Part shown: in pieces, positions 1-6,895 of the stretch
Position numbering within the stretch: the stretch's first letter is position 1
How the letters are laid out: each line of letters begins with the position of its first letter
Position numbers and translations under genes: made by a program
Assembly (NCBI GenBank): GCA_036501025.1
Contig: DASYBB010000200.1
Coordinates: 181,252 to 245,251, forward strand
Reading direction: 5' to 3'
Length of the DNA stretch: 64,000 bases
Source: DASUBV01 sp036501025
Lineage (GTDB): Bacteria; Actinomycetota; Actinomycetes; Streptosporangiales; Streptosporangiaceae
The notes under the pieces: model-generated
What the model was told of the DNA's origin: nothing
What the model saw: the letters and a program-made list of their open reading frames with translations, nothing else
Databases searched by the model: none

Positions 1-963
1 TCGGCCCTGCCGGGCCTGCACACCATCACCGTCAGCCTCTCGCATGTCGGCGGCCGGCCCTACGGCGCGCTGTATGCCCTGTACAGCGGGCGCAAGGTCG
101 GCCACATCGACCTGGAGCTGCTCGAGCTGCTGGCCGGCCACGCGAGCGTGGCGCTGTCGAACGTGACGGCCTTCGAGGAGGTGTCCCACCAGCTCACCGC
201 AGCCAAGGAGCTGGAGGAGGCCAAGGACCTGTTCCTGGCCACGACCAGTCACGAGCTGCGCACGCCGATCACCATCGTGCAGGGCTTCGCGTCCACCCTG
301 GCCAGCCGGTGGGACAAGCTGGCCGACGCCGACCGGCGGGCCGCCGTGCAGACCATCGCCGACCGGGCCGGGTCGCTGGCCCGGCTCGTCGAGCAGCTGC
401 TGCTCGGCTCCCGGGCGGGCGCGGACCAGCTGAGTGTCCGGAACGGGCAGTTCGACCTCGCCGGGGTGCTGCGCGGCGCGACGCTCGCGTTCCGGTCGCT
501 GGCCGACCGGCACACCCTGCGCACCGACGTCCCCGACGATCTCCCGCAGGCCTGGGGCGACCCGATGGCCACCGACATCATCGTCGGCCAGCTGCTGGAG
601 AACGCGTTCAAGTACTCGCCCGACGGCGGGACGGTCACGGTCAGCGCCCGCCGGGCCGGCGACCGGATCGACGTCACCGTGACCGACGAGGGCATCGGGA
701 TCCCGGCCGCCGACCGGGAGCGCGTCTTCGAGCGGTTCGTCCAGGGCGAGGCCGGCGACCGGCGGCGGTTCGGGGGGATCGGCCTCGGCCTCTACATCGT
801 CCGCCAGCTGGCCCGCGCCCAGGACGGCGAGGTCTGCGCCGAGGCGGGGCCGGCCGGCGGCACGCTGATGCGGCTGCGGCTGCGGCTGGCCGCGCCCGTC
901 ACCGCCATCGACCCGCTGCCCGCGCTGCCCCGGCCCCGGGTCGCGGGCGAGGTATCAGGCTGA
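1..963 (+). CDS. GAF-type sensor histidine kinase, C-terminal part (5' end outside window)
   Basis: The reading frame is open from base 1, so the gene starts upstream of the window. The first ~45 residues look like the end of a GAF domain. They are followed by a HisKA dimerisation helix with the H-box SHELRTPI (about 250-270) and a HATPase_c domain with the N-box (ENAFKY), G1 (DEGIGIP) and G2 (GIGLGLY) motifs. It is therefore a cytoplasmic-domain histidine kinase expected to autophosphorylate and pass phosphate to a response regulator. No regulator lies beside it in the window. Its last 9 bases overlap the convergent ABC ATPase gene. The signal sensed is unknown because the sensor part is cut off. 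Confidence 0.9.
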   Translation, partial: SALPGLHTITVSLSHVGGRPYGALYALYSGRKVGHIDLELLELLAGHASVALSNVTAFEEVSHQLTAAKELEEAKDLFLATTSHELRTPITIVQGFASTLASRWDKLADADRRAAVQTIADRAGSLARLVEQLLLGSRAGADQLSVRNGQFDLAGVLRGATLAFRSLADRHTLRTDVPDDLPQAWGDPMATDIIVGQLLENAFKYSPDGGTVTVSARRAGDRIDVTVTDEGIGIPAADRERVFERFVQGEAGDRRRFGGIGLGLYIVRQLARAQDGEVCAEAGPAGGTLMRLRLRLAAPVTAIDPLPALPRPRVAGEVSG

Positions 964-1797
964 GCTAGACGGGGCCGGCTCCCGGCGCCGGGCCGCCTGG
1001 TTGCTCCCGACCCGCTGGCCGGTCTCCGGGTCCCGCATGACCGGGGTGCCGCCGGAGGCCTCGATGTACTTGTCGATGATGCCGGTGACGTCCTCGCCCT
1101 GGGTCACCATCTGGCCGCGCTCCATCCAGATCACCCGGTTGCAGGTCTGCTCGACCTCCTCGAGGTTGTGCGCGACCAGGAAGACGGTCCCGGCGTCGCG
1201 GCGCAGTTCCTCGATCCGGGCGTGGCTCTTGACCCGGAACTCCGCGTCGCCGGTGGCCAGCGCCTCGTCCACGAGCAGGACGTCGTGGCTCTTGGAGGCG
1301 GCGATGGCGAACCGGAGCCGCGAGCCCATGCCCGAGGAGTAGGTCTTCATGGGCAGGTCGATGAAGTCGCCGACGCCGGAGAAGTCCACGATGCTCTGGT
1401 ACCGGTCCTTGGCCTCCTGCTTGGTCATGCCCATGGCCAGGCAGCCCAGGATGACGTTGCGCTCGCCGGTCAGGTCCTCCAGCAGCGCGGCATTGACGCC
1501 CAGCAGCGAGGCCTCGCCGGTGCTGTAGACGTTGCCCTGCTCGGGCGGCAGCAGCCCGGCGATCGCGCGCAGCAGCGTGGACTTGCCCGAGCCGTTGCGG
1601 CCGATGACCCCGATCGCGTCCCCACGGTAGGCGACGAACGAGATGCCGCGGATGGCGTGCACTTCGCGGATGGACCCGCGGGTCTTGCGGCCCATGATGC
1701 GCAGCAGGGCGGTCGCGGCCGTGCCGCGGTCCCCGCCCGCGCCGTAGACGCGGTACACGATGTGCAGGTCGTCAACGACGACCATTGGCTCAGCCAC
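955..1797 (-). CDS. ABC transporter ATP-binding protein, polysaccharide/teichoic acid export type
   Basis: 280-residue nucleotide-binding subunit of a Wzt/TagH-like exporter. Walker A is GRNGSGKS (66-73), the signature is SSGMGSR (about 154-160), Walker B is DVLLVDEAL (172-180), and the switch His is in VAHNL. The SSGM form of the signature and the DEALATGD sequence are typical of O-antigen and teichoic-acid exporters. It lies just downstream of its permease, and the two genes overlap by 8 bp, so they form one operon. The export substrate is inferred only from family resemblance; no glycosyltransferase cluster adjoins it. Confidence 0.9.
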   Translation of the reverse strand: MAEPMVVVDDLHIVYRVYGAGGDRGTAATALLRIMGRKTRGSIREVHAIRGISFVAYRGDAIGVIGRNGSGKSTLLRAIAGLLPPEQGNVYSTGEASLLGVNAALLEDLTGERNVILGCLAMGMTKQEAKDRYQSIVDFSGVGDFIDLPMKTYSSGMGSRLRFAIAASKSHDVLLVDEALATGDAEFRVKSHARIEELRRDAGTVFLVAHNLEEVEQTCNRVIWMERGQMVTQGEDVTGIIDKYIEASGGTPVMRDPETGQRVGSNQAARRREPAPSSSA

Positions 1798-2872
1798 GGC
1801 CGTACTTCGCCTCCGCTCGCCAGAAGAAGAAGAACCCGATGATGATGGCGGCTGCCGCCCACCCTATGGCGTAGTACCAAAGGTGACCCGGGTTGATCAC
1901 CGCGTGGCAGTACGCGCTGGCGTAGTAGTGCGGGTCCGCCTTGGTCCCCGGCCACCGGGCGCAGATGCGCGCATTCTCCGGCTTGCTGCCCGGCGCGCTC
2001 AGCCGCTGGGACAGCAGCAGCGAGTTGCGCATCAGCGTGATGTAGATCGCCGCCGGGTTGACCTGAAGGATCGCCACCAGCTCGGTGTGCGCCTTGCCGA
2101 AGGCCGACTGGGACAGCGTCAGCACGCTGAACAGCACGCCCGACATGTACATCCAGGTCCGCAGCAGGAACGGCAGCAGCTGGCTGAAGTCGTTCACCGT
2201 CGAGCCCAGCCGCGCGACGAACAGGCCGACCCCGACGTTGAAGAACGTCTGGAGCAGCAGCGCCGGGATGGCCAGCAGCCAGTACCAGGTCAGCGGCTCG
2301 CCCTTGACCAGGATGATGACGATCAGGACGGCCATGGACAGGAACATCTGCTGCAGCTCGATGATCACGTAGGCCAGCGGCAGCGCGGCCCGGGGGAACT
2401 GCAGGGCGCGGATCAGCGGCAGGCTGTCGGTGATCACCGTCGAGGTCGAGATGAACGCGCGCTGGGTGTAGTTGAACACGAACACCCCCACGACCAGGAA
2501 CGAGATGAAGTCGGGGATGCCCTTGGAGGTGTTCAGGATGATGCCGAAGATCAGCCAGTACACCGCCACGTTGAGCAGCGGGGTCAGGACCTGCCACAGC
2601 TGCCCCAGCCGGGCCTCGGTGTACATCGCGATGTTGCGCGCCGTCGCGAAGGCCATGATGAAGCTCCACCGGCGCCACAGCTGGCGCAGGTAGGCCGGGA
2701 CGGACGGGCGCGCGGCGCTCGGCCGCAGGCCATGCAGCCGCGCGTAGTCGGCCAGGGGGGCGGCCGGCAGGTCGGCGGTCAGCACCGCGCCGATGGCCAC
2801 GCCCGGGCCCTGCTGGAGCATCCCGGGGGCGCTCAGGCGCCCGTCGCTTCGGCTGCTCTTGTCGTCGCTCAC
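1790..2872 (-). CDS. ABC-2 type permease, Wzm/TagG-like exporter subunit
   Basis: About 360 residues from a GTG at 2872, preceded by an AAGG ribosome-binding site. The frame is open further upstream to 2977, but that extension is not hydrophobic and crosses putative operators. A cytoplasmic N-terminus of about 90 residues leads into an ABC-2 membrane domain with about six hydrophobic segments, including the WQVLTPLLNVAVYWLIFG region typical of polysaccharide exporters. It pairs with the overlapping ATPase gene to export a polysaccharide or teichoic-acid-like polymer. Its promoter region is shared with the divergent MarR gene and holds two matching 17-bp dyads, so control by that MarR protein is likely. 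Confidence 0.88.
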   Translation of the reverse strand: MSDDKSSRSDGRLSAPGMLQQGPGVAIGAVLTADLPAAPLADYARLHGLRPSAARPSVPAYLRQLWRRWSFIMAFATARNIAMYTEARLGQLWQVLTPLLNVAVYWLIFGIILNTSKGIPDFISFLVVGVFVFNYTQRAFISTSTVITDSLPLIRALQFPRAALPLAYVIIELQQMFLSMAVLIVIILVKGEPLTWYWLLAIPALLLQTFFNVGVGLFVARLGSTVNDFSQLLPFLLRTWMYMSGVLFSVLTLSQSAFGKAHTELVAILQVNPAAIYITLMRNSLLLSQRLSAPGSKPENARICARWPGTKADPHYYASAYCHAVINPGHLWYYAIGWAAAAIIIGFFFFWRAEAKYGRG

Positions 2873-2918
2873 GCCGCTGACCTTATGCCGTGGCTGTTCA
2901 GGCTGGCAGCGATTGCGG

Positions 2919-2935
2919 AGTTGTAGGGGGCAACT
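2919..2935. promoter_or_regulatory. putative MarR operator 1
   Basis: AGTTGTAGGGGGCAACT is an inverted repeat with AGTTG/CAACT arms in the divergent intergenic region, 47 bp upstream of the exporter permease start. It matches a second 17-bp dyad centred 44 bp away (about four helical turns), at the MarR gene start. Confidence 0.5.
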
Positions 2936-2962
2936 GTCACGCGGCGACTGTACCACCGCCCT

Positions 2963-2979
2963 GGTTGTGCGATACAACT
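2963..2979. promoter_or_regulatory. putative MarR operator 2 at the MarR start
   Basis: GGTTGTGCGATACAACT has GTTGT/ACAAC arms and the same 17-bp size and half-sites as the dyad at 2919-2935. It ends 6 bp before the MarR GTG start, where the -10 element of a leaderless transcript would lie, so bound protein should repress the MarR gene itself. Confidence 0.55.
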
Positions 2980-2985
2980 GTGGGC

Positions 2986-3525
2986 GTGGTTAATGATTCC
3001 GTGGACGACACGGAACTTGAGCGGCTGCTGACCCAGCTGCTCCGGGTGGTCAGCCCGGCCCCGGCCGGCGACTCCCCCGGCCCGGCCCGGGCGGCCGGCG
3101 GTTCCGACGCCAGCGTCCTGCCCGATGACCTGCTCCAGGCCGGCCTGCCGGCCGTGTCGGCGTCCGAGGCCCGCGCCCTCATCGAGCTGATCTCGGCCCG
3201 CGGCATCGCCCAGGGCGAGCTGGCCGGGCTGCTCGGCCTGGAGAAGAGCACCGTGAGCCGGCTCGCCGCCGGGCTGGAGCGCAAGGGCTGGGTCCGCCGC
3301 GGCCGGGACGGCGAGAACCAGCGCTACGTCCGGCTGTACCTGACGCCCGAGGGCCGCGCGGTCGCGGTCCGGGTCTGGGGCGCCTGGCAGTCCCGGCAGG
3401 CGCGCATCCTGAGCGCGCTGTCCGCCGAGGAGCGGGCGGGCCTGTCGGCCGGCCTGCGCGGCCTCGTCCGCGGCCTGGCCGCCGAGGGCCTGCTCAGCGA
3501 GCCCCCGCCGAACGGCCACAGTTAG
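2986..3525 (+). CDS. MarR-family transcriptional regulator
   Basis: About 179 residues from GTG 2986, chosen because the more upstream frame (to 2890) would run through the operators and has no ribosome-binding site. A winged helix-turn-helix (about residues 55-110) contains QGELAGLLGLEKSTVSRL as the recognition unit and a wing with RDGENQRYV. Flanking helices supply dimerisation. The gene is divergent from a polysaccharide-type ABC exporter and most likely regulates both transcripts through the paired dyads between them. The ligand is unknown. Confidence 0.85.
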   Translation: MVNDSVDDTELERLLTQLLRVVSPAPAGDSPGPARAAGGSDASVLPDDLLQAGLPAVSASEARALIELISARGIAQGELAGLLGLEKSTVSRLAAGLERKGWVRRGRDGENQRYVRLYLTPEGRAVAVRVWGAWQSRQARILSALSAEERAGLSAGLRGLVRGLAAEGLLSEPPPNGHS

Positions 3526-3630
3526 CTGCTGGTTTTACCTTCCGCGCACCGGGCATCTCCCGTCGAGCGCCTTGTTCCGCATCAAGGGTCGTGGCATTGG
3601 GTCGATGCCAGGGAGGTGAGGGCGACGAGC

Positions 3631-4047
3631 GTGGTGCTCCTTCCGTGCGCACCAGCAAGTGTCAGGGAGGCTCGGCGCCGGCTGACCGACGAGCTGTCGG
3701 CGGCCGGGGTCTTCGGCCAGGCGGTGGGCGACGCCGCGCTGGTCATCAGCGAGCTGCTCAGCAACTCGATCCAGCACGCGTGGCCGCTGCCGGGCGAGCA
3801 GCTGCAGGTGGCGTGGCTGGTCGATCAGGGCTGCGTCCAGGTGGCGGTCCGGGACGGGGGCGGCCCGACGCAGCCCCAGCAGCACTACCCGGCCGGCTCC
3901 GCGCTGGGCGGCCGCGGGCTTGGCATCGTCGACCGGCTGTCACAGGAGTGGGGCATCCGCCGGGACGACACCGGGCAGACCGTCTGGGCGGTGCTGCCCG
4001 CGCCCCGGTCGTGCGCGAGCCGGCCGCGCGAGGTTCAGCCGGCCTGA
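3631..4047 (+). CDS. ATP-binding anti-sigma-factor-like kinase (HATPase_c_2)
   Basis: About 138-residue RsbW/SpoIIAB-type GHKL protein. The N-box is ISELLSNSIQHA, G1 is VRDGGGP, and G2 is GGRGLGIVDRL. Such stand-alone kinases bind sigma factors or phosphorylate STAS antagonists in actinomycetes. I prefer GTG 3631 because GGAGGTGA lies 11 bases upstream. A GTG at 3616 sits inside that Shine-Dalgarno sequence and is a poorer start. A STAS protein that could be its partner lies 1.7 kb downstream (5727), but the two are not in one operon. Confidence 0.85.
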   Translation: MVLLPCAPASVREARRRLTDELSAAGVFGQAVGDAALVISELLSNSIQHAWPLPGEQLQVAWLVDQGCVQVAVRDGGGPTQPQQHYPAGSALGGRGLGIVDRLSQEWGIRRDDTGQTVWAVLPAPRSCASRPREVQPA

Positions 4048-4142
4048 TCCCGGCCCGCCAGGCATAAGCCGGCCGGGAACTGGTGATACTTCCCCCGGGA
4101 TCATCGCGCGGGGGGCGCGGTGGCCCCGCGCAGGGGGAAATC

Positions 4143-5435
4143 GTGAGCTATACCCACGGGGTGGACAGCGAGGTCGGCGCGCTCAGATCCGTGCTGGTGC
4201 ACCGGCCCGGCCCGGAGCTGAAGCGGCTGACCGCCCGGACCAGGGACCGGCTGCTGCTGACCAGGCAGCCCTGGGTGGGAGGCGCCCAGCAGGAGCACGA
4301 CCGGCTGACCCAGGCGCTGCGCGACCGGGGCGTCGAGGTTCTCTACGTCACCGAGCTGCTGCAGGACGCGCTGGAGTACCAGGCGGCCCGGACGGCGGCG
4401 ATCGCCTCGGTGACCGGCGCCGCCGCCGTGGGCGATGAGCTGGCCGGGCAGGTGGCCGAACGGCTCGGCGCCCTCGGCCCCGAGGACCTGGCCCGGGTCC
4501 TGATCGCGGGCCTGGCCGCCGAGGACCTGCCCGGCGGCCGCGGCCTGGCCTACCAGCTGCTGCGCCGGGCGGAGTTCATCATCGACCCGCTGCCGGACCT
4601 GGTCTTCACCCGCGACTGCGGCTTCTGGGTCGGCGACCGGCCCGGGATCGCCAGCCTGGCCGCGCCGCACCGCCGCCGGGAGGCGGACCTGCTCGCGCTG
4701 ATCTACGGGCACCATCCCCGGTTCCGCGGCAGCAAGCCGCTGTACGGGCCGCAGCTCGAGCCGCTGGACGGCGGCGACGTGCTGCTGCTGGCCCCCGGCG
4801 TGCTGGCCATCGGCGTGGGCCAGCGGACCACCGCGGCCGGAGCCGAGCGGCTGGCCCGGCACGCGCTCGACGCGGGCCTGGCCCACACCGTGCTGGCCAT
4901 CCCGCTCGACCAGCCGGCCGGGGCGGGCTACCTGGACACCCTGTGCACGGTCATCGACGCCGGCACGGTCCTGATGCACCCGGCCACGGCCTTCACCCTG
5001 ACCGCGCACACCATGACGGCCCATCCTGCCGGAACGCGGGTGTCCCGGCCGCAGCCGTTCCTGGAGGCGGCGGCCCGCGCCCTGGGCATCGAGCGGCTGA
5101 ACGTCATCGATGCCGGTCCCGACGACGGCGGGAACGCGCTGGCGCTCGGCCCGCGGCTGGTGCTGTGCCACGAGCGCAGCACCGAGGTGATCGGGCGGCT
5201 CGAGGCGGCCGGGGTGACGGTGATCGCGGTCCCTGGCAGCGAGCTGGCCAGCAGCCGGGGCGGCCCGCGGTGCATGGCCTGCCCGGTCAGCCGGGATCCG
5301 GCCGTCGAGGGTGCGCCGGGCGGGGACGGGGCGGACGCGGGCGAGCGTGACTTCCTGACCGCGCGGCCGTCACAGCCCGCGGCGCCGGTGACGGCGGTGT
5401 CGCCGGCGCTGGACCCGGAGCTCGCTCCGGCTTAG
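4143..5435 (+). CDS. arginine deiminase-like protein with altered catalytic His motif
   Basis: About 430 residues of the amidinotransferase fold; arginine deiminase converts arginine to citrulline and ammonia. GTG 4143 follows a GGGGGAA ribosome-binding site. Family motifs are LPDLVFTRD, the LDGGD acidic motif, and the terminal GGPRCMACP with the nucleophilic Cys. The canonical HLDT catalytic motif reads GYLDT here, so the expected histidine is tyrosine (codon TAC at 4929-4931). A C-terminal tail of about 40 residues rich in Ala, Pro and Asp follows the Cys motif and is unusual for the family. No arcB, arcC or arcD gene is nearby. It may be inactive on arginine, or act on another guanidino compound. 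Confidence 0.82.
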   Translation: MSYTHGVDSEVGALRSVLVHRPGPELKRLTARTRDRLLLTRQPWVGGAQQEHDRLTQALRDRGVEVLYVTELLQDALEYQAARTAAIASVTGAAAVGDELAGQVAERLGALGPEDLARVLIAGLAAEDLPGGRGLAYQLLRRAEFIIDPLPDLVFTRDCGFWVGDRPGIASLAAPHRRREADLLALIYGHHPRFRGSKPLYGPQLEPLDGGDVLLLAPGVLAIGVGQRTTAAGAERLARHALDAGLAHTVLAIPLDQPAGAGYLDTLCTVIDAGTVLMHPATAFTLTAHTMTAHPAGTRVSRPQPFLEAAARALGIERLNVIDAGPDDGGNALALGPRLVLCHERSTEVIGRLEAAGVTVIAVPGSELASSRGGPRCMACPVSRDPAVEGAPGGDGADAGERDFLTARPSQPAAPVTAVSPALDPELAPA

Positions 5436-5596
5436 CGGCGGCTGCGGAAGCGGCTGCGTCCCACGCGGAGGGCGAGGAACGCGAGCGCGGCGACGATCAG
5501 GATGAGGAACGCGAAGTGCAGGATCGTCCCCAGGACCGCGAAAGCCACGATCACCACGACGACAGCGGCCAGAACCAGCAAGATTGCTCGCACCAT
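5432..5596 (-). CDS. 54-residue hydrophobic membrane protein
   Basis: A short frame read from ATG 5594-5596 to TAA, with GGAG four bases upstream. The peptide MVRAILLVLAAVVVVIVAFA starts a run of about 42 hydrophobic residues (two membrane helices) and ends in a basic tail RVGRSRFRSRR. Codon use is strongly GC-biased at third positions, supporting it as a gene. It converges on the deiminase gene and overlaps it by 4 bp. Such tiny cation-tailed membrane proteins are common in actinomycetes; the function is unknown. Confidence 0.6.
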   Translation of the reverse strand: MVRAILLVLAAVVVVIVAFAVLGTILHFAFLILIVAALAFLALRVGRSRFRSRR

Positions 5597-5726
5597 GTCT
5601 CCACGGTACGGCCTGGGGGCCCATGCTGTCGCCGCCGGCGCCCGGCAGTTTTCCCGCCGCCAGATTGTCGGGGTGCACGGCGGGACTATCTAGGCGGCAC
5701 TGGCACAGAGCCGGTAAGGTTCGGGC

Positions 5727-6065
5727 GTGGAGCTAAAGGTAACGACTCGGTCGCAAGGCGATCACGCAGTCATGTCCGTGGCGGGCGAGATCGACCTGTA
5801 CACGGCGCCCAAGCTCCATTCTGAGCTGATGACAGCGCTGTCGGCGGCCACCCCCGGCACCCCCCTGCACCTGGTCGTGGACATGACCGGCGTGGAATTC
5901 TGCGACTCCACCGGGATGAACGTGCTGCTGGCCGCGCACCGCCGGGCCAAGGAGGACGGCGGCGACCTGCAGCTCGCCGCGCCGCGCTCGGCGATCCGCA
6001 AGGTCCTCCAGGTGACCGGCCTGGAATCGGTGTTCACCGTGGTGGACAACCCGGTCGTCAGCTAG
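5727..6065 (+). CDS. STAS-domain anti-sigma factor antagonist (SpoIIAA/BldG-like)
   Basis: 112 residues covering a complete STAS domain. GEIDLYTAPKL and the switch segment GVEFCDSTGMNVLL are visible; the Ser in CDSTG is the residue phosphorylated by RsbW-type kinases in this family. GTG 5727 follows TAAGG. It would act in partner-switching control of a sigma factor together with a kinase such as that at 3631. It appears to be a single-gene transcription unit. Confidence 0.9.
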   Translation: MELKVTTRSQGDHAVMSVAGEIDLYTAPKLHSELMTALSAATPGTPLHLVVDMTGVEFCDSTGMNVLLAAHRRAKEDGGDLQLAAPRSAIRKVLQVTGLESVFTVVDNPVVS

Positions 6066-6130
6066 GCCCGCCGTCAGTTAGGCCAGCCGTCAGCTAGGCC
6101 CGCCCCTGTCCCGCCGCTAGTATCGCGGGC

Positions 6131-6895
6131 ATGCCCGGGGACCTCGCTGTCGTCATTCCGGCCCGGAACGAGGCCGACCGCATCGGCGCCACCGTCCGGG
6201 CCGCCGCCGGGCTGGCAGGCGCCGACCTGGTCCTGGTCGTGGACGACGGCTCGTCCGACGGCACGGCCGCGGTGGCGGAGCGCGCGGGGGCGCGCGTGGT
6301 GCGGCACCCGCGCAACCGGGGGAAAGCCGCTGCCCTGGAGACCGGCGCGGCCGCCGTCGCCCTGCTGGAATCGACCGGCCCCGGCGCGGCCGTCCCGCAT
6401 CACCTGCTCTTCCTCGACGCCGACCTGGGCGACACCGCGGCGCAGGCCGGGCCGCTGGCCGAGCCGATCCGCGGTGGCACCGCCGACATGACCATCGCGG
6501 TGTTCAGCAGCCGGGTCCGCAAGGGCGGGTTCGGCCTGGTCATGGCCGCGTCGGGGGCCGGGATCGAGCGGGCCACCGGCTGGCGGCCGGCCCAGCCCCT
6601 GAACGGCCAGCGCTGCCTGACCCGGGCCGCGTTCGAGGCGGGGCTGCCGCTCGCCGCCGGCTGGGGGGCCGAGACCGGCCTGACCATCGACCTGATCCGG
6701 AAGGGCCTGCGGGTCGCGGAGGTCGAGGTCCCGCTCGCCCACCGCGCCACCGGCAGCGACTGGCGGTCCCAGGTGCACCGGGCACGGCAGCTGGCCGGCG
6801 TGGCCCTGGCCCTCGCGGCCCGCGAGCCGGCCACCCAGCGGGCCCGGCGCGGGGCCCGCGCCCTGGCCGCCCGCCGCGGGCCGGCCGGCCGCTGA
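6131..6895 (+). CDS. family 2 glycosyltransferase (GpgS/dolichol-P-sugar synthase-like)
   Basis: 254 residues with a GT-A fold. VVIPARNEADRI opens the nucleotide-sugar site, VVDDGSSDGT follows, FLDADLGD is the DxD metal site, and a conserved GWGAETGL region lies near the C-terminus. It resembles UDP-glucose or GDP-mannose transferases that load a lipid or small acceptor. Its TGA stop overlaps the first codon of the GT-C gene, so the two are translationally coupled and probably act in one envelope glycolipid pathway. The exact donor is not determined. Confidence 0.82.
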   Translation: MPGDLAVVIPARNEADRIGATVRAAAGLAGADLVLVVDDGSSDGTAAVAERAGARVVRHPRNRGKAAALETGAAAVALLESTGPGAAVPHHLLFLDADLGDTAAQAGPLAEPIRGGTADMTIAVFSSRVRKGGFGLVMAASGAGIERATGWRPAQPLNGQRCLTRAAFEAGLPLAAGWGAETGLTIDLIRKGLRVAEVEVPLAHRATGSDWRSQVHRARQLAGVALALAAREPATQRARRGARALAARRGPAGR

